From an uncultured delta proteobacterium (GTDB lineage: Bacteria; Myxococcota_A; Polyangia; Polyangiales; Ga0077539): a DNA stretch of 5,177 nucleotides. Below the pieces are notes generated by a model. The model saw only the letters and a list, made by a program, of their open reading frames with translations. It had not been told where the DNA came from and did not search any database. Location of the stretch: NCBI GenBank assembly GCA_903885885.1, contig CAISKJ010001202.1:1-5177 (forward strand), written 5' to 3'. Position 1 is the stretch's first letter; each line of letters opens with the position of its first letter. A program made the position numbers and the translations under genes. Positions 1 through 4,733 of the stretch are shown piece by piece.

Positions 1-34
1 CGCAGCCCGCGCAGCCCGCGCAGCCCGCGCAGCC
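1..34 (+). repeat. 9-bp tandem repeat encoding a Gln-Pro-Ala linker
   Basis: The unit CGCAGCCCG is present about 3.8 times, cut by the left edge, so the full array may be longer. In the sulfatase-like frame it reads (Gln-Pro-Ala)n, followed by PTTARPPADV and then the catalytic domain. Because the unit is a multiple of three, changes in copy number would lengthen or shorten the linker without a frameshift. Confidence 0.8.
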
Positions 35-1229
35 GACGACGGCGAGGCCGCCCGCCGACGTCAACGTCATCATGATCTCGATCGACTCGATGCGCGCCGA
101 CATGCCGTGGAACGGCTACGAGCGCCCCATCGCGCCCTTTCTCACCGAGCTCGCGGCGCGGTCGGTGAACTACACGCACGCCTACGCGCTCTCGTCGTAC
201 ACGTCGATGAGCGTCGGCGGTTTCCTCGGCGGACGCCTGCCCGGCGAGCTGCGCCGCGATGGGTACTTCTTCGGCACGTATCCGTCGCGGGTGCTGTTCT
301 TCCCCGAGAGGCTCCACGCAGCGGGCGTGCGCACCCTCACGGCCAACGCGCACGGATACTTTCGCCGCGGCAAGGCGGGCTTCGAGCAGGGCTTCGACGT
401 GTACGAGCTCCTCCCCGGGCTGCACTGGAACTCGACCACCGACGTCGACATCACCGGCGATCGCCACGCGGCCCTCGCGCGGCGCCTGCTCAGCGATCCG
501 GCCAACACCGGGGGCCGCTTCTTCGCGTGGTTTCACTTCATGGACCCGCACGACCAGTATCAGGCCCACCCGGGCGCCACGCCCTGGGGTCGTCGCATGC
601 GCGACCGCTACGACGGCGAGGTCACGTACACCGACGCGCAGCTGCGCGAGCTCATCACCTGGATTCAACAGCAACCGTGGGGCGCCCGCACGGCCATCGT
701 GATCACCGCAGACCATGGTGAGGGCTTCGGCGAGCACCACAACTTTCGTCACGGCTTCGAGCTCTGGCAGCACCTCATTCGCGTGCCGTGGTTCTTCGTG
801 CTCCCGGGCGCGCGCCCGCGGCGCATCGACGTGAGCCGCAGCCACCTCGACCTCGCGCCCACCATCCTCGACCTCTTCGGCCTCCCGCCGGAGCCCGAGT
901 TCACCGGCCGCAGCCTCGTGCCCGAGCTCTACGGCGCCGACGCCGCCGAGCGCGACGTGTGGATCGACCTCGCGCGCACCAGCGACAACGACCGGCGCCG
1001 CGCGCTCGTGCACGGGCGCTACAAGATCATCGGCTACGGCGACGACTCGCGCTTCGAAGTCTACGACCTCGAGGCCGACCCCGGAGAGACCACCAACCTC
1101 CGCGCCACCAACCGCCCCGTGTACGACGACATGGTGGCCCGATACCGCGCCGCGCAGCCCGCGTTTCGCGTTGAAAATCCCTACGCGTGCCGCACGCTTA
1201 CCGGCGCGCCGGCGGGTCGGGGGTGGTGA
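3..1229 (+). CDS. Sulfatase-like hydrolase/transferase (alkaline phosphatase superfamily), N-terminus outside the window
   Basis: The frame is open from the left edge, and the first strand of the fold (VNVIMISIDSMRADM) begins before the first in-window Met (position 72). That Met is therefore internal and the true start lies upstream. Numbering from that Met: the metal-ligand Asp is D5 in the ISID motif, H160 lies in FMDPH, the second metal pair is D214-H215 in TADHGEG, and H227 lies in RHGFE. The C-terminal tail has the usual FEVYDLEADPGETTNL motif. The site that in true sulfatases reads Cys-x-Pro-x-Arg reads T44-S-M-S-V when aligned on the following GG-R-L-P. That places Thr at the nucleophile position and argues against a formylglycine enzyme. 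Thr nucleophiles are known in the phosphoethanolamine and phosphoglycerol transferase relatives (EptA, LtaS), so phospho-group transfer or hydrolysis at the envelope is as likely as sulfate-ester hydrolysis. The Q/P/A-rich segment before the domain looks like a flexible linker to an unseen N-terminal part, perhaps membrane helices (inference). It stops at TGA 1227-1229. Confidence 0.9.
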   Translation, partial: QPAQPAQPAQPTTARPPADVNVIMISIDSMRADMPWNGYERPIAPFLTELAARSVNYTHAYALSSYTSMSVGGFLGGRLPGELRRDGYFFGTYPSRVLFFPERLHAAGVRTLTANAHGYFRRGKAGFEQGFDVYELLPGLHWNSTTDVDITGDRHAALARRLLSDPANTGGRFFAWFHFMDPHDQYQAHPGATPWGRRMRDRYDGEVTYTDAQLRELITWIQQQPWGARTAIVITADHGEGFGEHHNFRHGFELWQHLIRVPWFFVLPGARPRRIDVSRSHLDLAPTILDLFGLPPEPEFTGRSLVPELYGADAAERDVWIDLARTSDNDRRRALVHGRYKIIGYGDDSRFEVYDLEADPGETTNLRATNRPVYDDMVARYRAAQPAFRVENPYACRTLTGAPAGRGW

Positions 1230-1270
1230 TGGACGCACGCATCCCATCTGGTGTAGACGCTGCGACGTAA
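1229..1270 (+). other. Possible 13-codon mini-ORF between the sulfatase-like gene and the fatty acid hydroxylase
   Basis: An ATG at 1229 overlaps the sulfatase-like stop (TGATG) and opens a 13-residue frame, MDARIPSGVDAAT, ending at TAA 1268-1270. A G-rich stretch (GGGGGTGG, 1219-1226) sits just before it. It is in the same frame as the hydroxylase that begins at 1292, so the TAA also limits how far upstream that gene could start. It may be a coupled leader or simply chance; there is no independent support. Confidence 0.2.
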
Positions 1271-1277
1271 GAAAGCC

Positions 1278-1281
1278 GGAG
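1278..1281 (+). promoter_or_regulatory. Ribosome binding site for the fatty acid hydroxylase
   Basis: GGAG lies 10 nt before the ATG at 1292. It supports that start, together with the in-frame TAA at 1268-1270 that excludes any longer version from further upstream. Confidence 0.5.
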
Positions 1282-1291
1282 TACGCGCGCG

Positions 1292-1987
1292 ATGGAGTAC
1301 AAGATCACGCCGAAAGACACGCCCGACCTCGCGCCGCACTACCACGGCGCCGACGTCGAAGACCCGGTGTACCGGGCCACCATCGCGCGCATGTTTCGCA
1401 GCGACCTCTTCGAGTTCTTCTCGAAGGTGCACCCGCTCGTGCCCGCGGCGCTCTACGTGCCCGTGGTGGGCCTCGCCGCGCGCGTCGGCCTCGCGGGCCT
1501 CAGCGTTCCCCAGTGGGCCGGCGGCCTCGCCGCGGGCTTCCTCTTCTGGACGCTCGCCGAGTATGTGCTGCACCGCTACGTGTTTCACCTCCCCCTCACC
1601 GGGCCGGTCAACAAGTTCATCTACTTTCAGTCGCACGGCATTCACCACCAGTACCCCGACGACTTCTATCGCCTGCTGATGGTGCCTCCCGTGAGCGTGC
1701 CCCTCGCGGCGCTCTTCTACGGCCTCTTCACCCTGGCGCTGCCGGCTGCGTGGGCCGCCACGATGTTCGCGGGCTTCGTCGTCGGCTACCTCGCGTACGA
1801 CTATACCCACTTCGCGGTGCACTTCATGAAGCCCCCGCGCTCACCGCTGCTCGCGCCCTTCACCGCATGGTTCAAGAGCGCGCGGCGCCGTCACATGATG
1901 CACCACTTCGACACCCACGACCGCGGCTACGGCGTCTCCACCGCCCTGTGGGATCACGTCTTCGGCACCAGCATCGACGACAAGTAG
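1292..1987 (+). CDS. Fatty acid 2-hydroxylase (FA hydroxylase / sterol desaturase superfamily)
   Basis: This 231-residue integral membrane enzyme most likely inserts a hydroxyl at C2 of a fatty acid or an N-acyl chain, using O2 and a di-metal centre. Ten histidines fall in the pattern known for yeast Scs7 and mammalian FA2H: H94-x4-H99, H115-x2-H118-H119, H173-x3-H177 and H201-x2-H204-H205. The C-terminal RGYGVSTALWDHVFGT is the family hallmark and separates it from sterol desaturases and carotene hydroxylases. Hydrophobic segments lie at about 48-70, 73-93, 134-150 and 152-170. The eukaryotic enzymes carry an N-terminal cytochrome b5 domain. It is absent here, and the N-terminus is only a short soluble stretch, so a separate electron donor is needed. 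Myxobacteria are known to contain 2-hydroxy fatty acids, and some make sphingolipids, which fits this role. It follows the sulfatase-like gene after 62 bp on the same strand and ends 6 bp from the convergent phosphatase gene. Confidence 0.92.
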   Translation: MEYKITPKDTPDLAPHYHGADVEDPVYRATIARMFRSDLFEFFSKVHPLVPAALYVPVVGLAARVGLAGLSVPQWAGGLAAGFLFWTLAEYVLHRYVFHLPLTGPVNKFIYFQSHGIHHQYPDDFYRLLMVPPVSVPLAALFYGLFTLALPAAWAATMFAGFVVGYLAYDYTHFAVHFMKPPRSPLLAPFTAWFKSARRRHMMHHFDTHDRGYGVSTALWDHVFGTSIDDK

Positions 1988-1993
1988 CCTGCG

Positions 1994-2782
1994 TCAGAAC
2001 GCGCCCGCCACGCTCACGCCCTGCGCGCTCACGGTGACGGGCAGCGCGTACGTGTGCAACGCCGCGGTGCCGAGGCCCACGCCGAAGCCGATCGCGAAGC
2101 CCGTGCTCGTGTCGACCCAGTTGTGCGCGCCCGCCACCACGCGCAGCACCATGTTGGTCGCCGCGAGCGTCGTCGCCGTCGCCACGAGGGGCCAGTAGGC
2201 GCGACGCCCGCCGGTGGGAAACACTATCATCCCCAGCGAGGCGCCCGCCATCGCCGCGAGCGGCGCCGTGTGGCCCGACGGGAACGAACGCCGGTCTTCG
2301 AGCGCCGCGCTCGTGCACGTGCCCGTGGCGTCGCTCCACGCGCGAGGCCTGCACTCGCCCACCGCGTTCTTCAAGAGCGCCACGATGCCCAGCGCCATGA
2401 GCGCCGACTCGGCCATCACGAGCGGCGCCCGCAGGAGCGTCGCGCCGCGCTCTCCCCGCCCCCACCGCTCGACCACCACGCCGAGGCCCACGGTGGCCCC
2501 CATGCCGCCCCAGAGGGCTACGTCGGTGATGGTCGAGACCGCCGGCCGCCACACGCGCGCGCCCGCGCCGTCGAGGGGCGCCACGTCGACGATGGGCGGC
2601 TCGAGCAGGTACGCGCCGCCCACCATGACCCCAGCGGTGGCCACGTAGCTGATGTCCCACGCGAACGATCGTCCCATACGAAGCTGAACGTCTCGTCCTT
2701 GTGCGGCGCACTCGCCCGCGAAGGCAAACGAGGCGACGACGATGCACGCTCCGAGGTGGCCGCTGCGCTTCGAAGAGAGCAT
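1994..2782 (-). CDS. PAP2-family membrane phosphatase
   Basis: This 262-residue protein carries all three motifs of the type 2 phosphatidic acid phosphatase superfamily: K138-x6-R145-P146, S166-F-P-S-G-H171, and R214-x5-H220-x3-D224. H171 forms the phospho-enzyme and H220 with D224 assists it in the known family mechanism. The N-terminus (MLSSKRSGHLGACIVVASFAFA) is a signal peptide or first helix with basic residues before the hydrophobic core. Further hydrophobic stretches lie near 44-61, 88-104, 121-137, 173-188, 197-213 and 227-246, so the active site should face the periplasm. Substrates in the family include phosphatidic acid, phosphatidylglycerophosphate and undecaprenyl diphosphate; the sequence does not decide between them. 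The start codon is 9 bp after the VWA gene's stop, and no clear Shine-Dalgarno sequence is visible, so translation may depend on ribosomes arriving from that gene. Its 3' end nearly meets the fatty acid hydroxylase gene. Confidence 0.88.
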   Translation of the reverse strand: MLSSKRSGHLGACIVVASFAFAGECAAQGRDVQLRMGRSFAWDISYVATAGVMVGGAYLLEPPIVDVAPLDGAGARVWRPAVSTITDVALWGGMGATVGLGVVVERWGRGERGATLLRAPLVMAESALMALGIVALLKNAVGECRPRAWSDATGTCTSAALEDRRSFPSGHTAPLAAMAGASLGMIVFPTGGRRAYWPLVATATTLAATNMVLRVVAGAHNWVDTSTGFAIGFGVGLGTAALHTYALPVTVSAQGVSVAGAF

Positions 2783-2791
2783 CGGTGGGTT

Positions 2792-3958
2792 TTAGCCCGG
2801 CGTGAGGGTGGGGCAGCCGAAGAGAATGCGCACACGCGCCATCGGGTCGGTGCGCACGCGGTCGCAGGTGGCGCCGTAGAGCACCACGGAGCGCATGCCC
2901 GCGGAGTAGTCCCACCCGTCGCGGTGATCGACGTCGCGGGGCACGAGGCGCGAGGCGGCGTCGCCGGTGCCCTGGTAGTTCACGTTGACGCGCGTCGTGT
3001 CGATGGTCGACGGATCGACGTTGATGTCGAACTCGCAGCTCAGGGCGCGCCCCTGAATCTCGTTGAAGGCCATCGTGAGGTCGGTTTCGAAGCTCGCCCC
3101 GCGCAGCGAGTAGTGGCAGCTCTGCGAGGCGCGGCACGTGTCGCTGCGGGGCGATCCGCCCGTCACGGCCACGTCGGAGAGGAAGGTGTCCGAGGCCTCG
3201 GGCGTGCCCGCCACGAAGGTGCGCACCGGGGTCATCTCGCGCTGCCCGAGGGCGACGGCCACGCGAACGCCGTTCTGGCCCGCGGCGTCGCGGCACATGG
3301 CCCAGCGCGCGAAGGCCGCGAGGTCGAAGGGGTTGGGGATCGCGCCGCACGTGGAGGCCGTCGTGGTGCACTCCTCGGTGGGAATGCCGTCGGTGATGAG
3401 CACCAGGTTGCGCGAGCCGTCGAGGGGGAAGTCGCGGTAGTAGGCGACCGAGCCCTGCAGCGCGCAGGTCATCGGGGTGTTGCCGCCCGGCGACGTAGAC
3501 GCGAGGCGCGAGAGAATGGCCGCGCGCGTGGTGGCCAGCGGGCCCACGGGCACCGGCGGCGTCGCGTAGCTCGTCGCGCTGTCGGGCCCGGTGGCCGACG
3601 GAAAGAACGTGATGCCCACGCGGGTCTGGTCGTCGAGGCGCATCACGAGCGAGCGGATGGCGGCCACCGCCGCGACCCACTTGCCGTTGTCAGACATCGA
3701 GCCCGAGCGGTCGAGCACGAGCAGCAGGTTCATCGGGCGCCGCGCGGCGTCGCCCGTCGTGGTCGCGCACGCGGCGTCTTCACCGATGATCACCGGGCCC
3801 GTGTCGCGCACGGGAATCACATCGCGCCCGATGTTGGGAAACATCCCATCGGTGGCCACATCGGCCGCGCCGCCCGCGTCGGGCACGCCGTTGGAGAACG
3901 ACACCGGCTCGGTCGTGCACGCGAGCGCGGTCATCGAGAGCAGAAGCATCGAGCGCAT
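2792..3958 (-). CDS. Von Willebrand factor A domain lipoprotein
   Basis: This 388-residue exported protein starts MRSMLLLSMTALACTTEP, a short signal peptide ending in a plausible though imperfect lipobox (A-L-A-C14). A low-complexity Asp/Gly/Ala segment follows at about 20-60. The VWA domain begins at about residue 76. Its metal-ion-dependent adhesion site is complete: D83-x-S85-x-S87, a Thr at T161 in GGNTPM, and D190 in LITDGIP. A Cys-containing C-terminal module follows (C274, C281, C308, C365, C382), ending in RILFGCP. I recognise this arrangement from numerous Myxococcota VWA proteins of unknown role. The Cys residues suggest disulphides outside the cytoplasm. The frame stays open far upstream through the pilin-like gene, but ATG 3958 is the real start: it gives a signal peptide and has GGAG (3970-3973) 11 nt before it. 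ATG 3949 is an alternative. The gene sits 26 bp after the Flp-like gene and 9 bp before the PAP2 gene. Metal-dependent protein binding is likely; the partner is unknown. Confidence 0.88.
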   Translation of the reverse strand: MRSMLLLSMTALACTTEPVSFSNGVPDAGGAADVATDGMFPNIGRDVIPVRDTGPVIIGEDAACATTTGDAARRPMNLLLVLDRSGSMSDNGKWVAAVAAIRSLVMRLDDQTRVGITFFPSATGPDSATSYATPPVPVGPLATTRAAILSRLASTSPGGNTPMTCALQGSVAYYRDFPLDGSRNLVLITDGIPTEECTTTASTCGAIPNPFDLAAFARWAMCRDAAGQNGVRVAVALGQREMTPVRTFVAGTPEASDTFLSDVAVTGGSPRSDTCRASQSCHYSLRGASFETDLTMAFNEIQGRALSCEFDINVDPSTIDTTRVNVNYQGTGDAASRLVPRDVDHRDGWDYSAGMRSVVLYGATCDRVRTDPMARVRILFGCPTLTPG

Positions 3959-3969
3959 GGTCGGTGAGT

Positions 3970-3973
3970 CTCC
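3970..3973 (-). promoter_or_regulatory. Ribosome binding site deciding the VWA start
   Basis: On the minus strand GGAG precedes the ATG at 3958 by 11 nt. It favours this start over the much longer open frame that runs back into the preceding gene. Confidence 0.5.
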
Positions 3974-3984
3974 GCAGTGGGGTT

Positions 3985-4401
3985 CTATCTCGATCCGGCG
4001 GGGCCGCTCTTCTTGCCGCCGCCCGTCTTGCGCCGCGCGAACATCGCGACCAGCAGGAGCACGGCGCCGACGAGCAGCGCGAAGGGCATCGTGAGCTCGT
4101 CTTTGGGGTCTGGCGGCGGCGTGGCGTCGGCCGTGGCGTCTTCGAGGCGCGCGCGCGGTCGCGAGCCCGTCGACGACGCTCCGCCGCCCGCGGACCCCGT
4201 CGCCGTGCCGCCCCCCGCGCCGCCCTGGTCGAGCTGCCCCATGTCGCTCGAGGCCGACGAGGCGCGCTGAAAGGCCGTGGTGCCCAGAATGCGCCAGCCC
4301 GCGATGGTGACGCACGCCACAACGAGCAGCAGAATGACGTACTCGGTGGTCGAGAGTCCGACGGTGTCGTGTCGCAGAGACCGTCGTGTGGTGCCGCCCA
4401 T
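3985..4401 (-). CDS. Flp-like (type IVb) pilin domain protein with a second C-terminal membrane helix
   Basis: This 138-residue protein starts at ATG 4401. No in-frame start lies nearby upstream, and the frame further upstream reads as Arg-rich shadow sequence. A basic leader (MGGTTRRSLRHDTVG15) is followed by LSTTE20-Y21 and a hydrophobic run to about residue 39. This matches the Flp prepilin rule of Gly, four residues, then Glu-Tyr, where a TadV-type peptidase cuts after Gly. Residues 41-80 are Gly/Ser/Ala/Thr-rich. Residues 81-103 are charged and Pro/Asp-rich. A second helix at about 106-122 (FALLVGAVLLLVAMF) is followed by ARRKTGGGKK. By the positive-inside rule, both ends lie in the cytoplasm before processing and the linker is in the periplasm. 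Ordinary Flp pilins are about 50-80 residues with a single helix, so this is not a standard major pilin. It could be a minor pilin, a membrane-fixed assembly factor, or an unrelated protein with a similar N-terminus. It leads the probable pilin-like/VWA/PAP2 transcription unit. No clear Shine-Dalgarno sequence is visible. Confidence 0.78.
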   Translation of the reverse strand: MGGTTRRSLRHDTVGLSTTEYVILLLVVACVTIAGWRILGTTAFQRASSASSDMGQLDQGGAGGGTATGSAGGGASSTGSRPRARLEDATADATPPPDPKDELTMPFALLVGAVLLLVAMFARRKTGGGKKSGPAGSR

Positions 4402-4426
4402 CGCGACGCCGACGCTAACACCATTG

Positions 4427-4442
4427 CGTGCGCCTGCGCACG
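4427..4442. other. Inverted repeat in the 80-bp gap before the Flp-like gene
   Basis: CGTGCGC and GCGCACG flank a 2-nt centre, folding as a 6-bp stem with a 4-nt loop. The repeat lies midway between the acidic protein's stop (4482) and the Flp-like start (4401). No T-run follows on the minus strand, so it is not a typical intrinsic terminator. It may be an operator-like site or an mRNA hairpin, or chance in GC-rich DNA. Nothing else recognisable is in 4402-4481; no clear -35/-10 pair is seen. Confidence 0.35.
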
Positions 4443-4481
4443 ATCCGCGCAACCCCGCGCGAAGCGGCTCCGCGACGGGTC

Positions 4482-4733
4482 TCAGGGCTCGCGGTCGTCG
4501 CGGTCCACAGCCTCGCCGCGGGCCTCGGTGAGCGCGTCGGCCACGTCGTCGGCGGCGTCGTCGAAATCGGCGCCGAGGAAGGGCAGCCACTCGGCCTCGA
4601 AGTCGTCGAGGGAGAGCACCCAGCCCTCGCGCGCGCCCGTGATGCGCAGCACCGAGACCGCGGCGCCCTCGGCGTCGACGGTGACCGTGATCGTGTCGCC
4701 CTCGGCCGTCGTGCGGGTCCAGGTGCGCGTCAT
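4482..4733 (-). CDS. Small acidic protein of unknown function
   Basis: The protein has 83 residues and I do not recognise it. The first half (MTRTWTRTTAEGDTITVTVD) reads as alternating beta-strand sequence, followed by an amphipathic stretch containing SLDDFEAEWLPFLG. The second half is strongly acidic and Ala-rich (DFDDAADDVADAL), probably helical. There is no signal peptide, membrane segment or Cys, so it is probably cytoplasmic. The start at 4733 was chosen because its ATG overlaps the preceding gene's stop as ATGA and because GAGG (4741-4744) lies 7 nt before it. The longer frame reaching back to 5000 gives Arg-rich shadow sequence and was not used. The overlap implies coupled, roughly equimolar production with the upstream DUF2071-like protein. 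Confidence 0.7.
   Translation of the reverse strand: MTRTWTRTTAEGDTITVTVDAEGAAVSVLRITGAREGWVLSLDDFEAEWLPFLGADFDDAADDVADALTEARGEAVDRDDREP

Noticed and set aside
1..34. CRISPR-like or mobile-element repeat
   Set aside because: The 9-bp units are contiguous, without spacers, and encode a Gln-Pro-Ala linker in frame.
1171..1200. TTGAAA as a possible -35 box for the hydroxylase gene
   Set aside because: No matching -10 box lies at a suitable distance.
1185..1212. Inverted repeat GCGTGC-C-GCACGC and palindrome CCGGCGCGCCGG near the end of the sulfatase-like gene
   Set aside because: They lie inside the coding sequence, have a 1-nt or no loop, and are followed by no T-run, so they are not a convincing terminator. 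Such palindromes are common by chance at this GC content.
1181..1822. 213-codon minus-strand frame opposite the hydroxylase
   Set aside because: It is rich in His, Arg and Glu as the antisense image of the hydroxylase, with no motif.
2029..2037. TCAC-G-GTGA inverted repeat near the PAP2 3' end
   Set aside because: It has a 4-bp stem with a 1-nt centre inside coding sequence, too weak to call a terminator.
1872..3680. 602-codon open frame on the minus strand
   Set aside because: It is a different frame over the PAP2 and VWA genes, Arg-rich and without motifs, whereas the PAP2 and VWA frames carry complete catalytic and metal-binding motifs.
2054..3967. 637-codon open frame on the plus strand
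   Set aside because: It lies antisense to the PAP2 and VWA genes, and its translation is Arg/His/Ala/Gly-rich with no domain. Long shadow frames are expected in DNA with high third-position GC.
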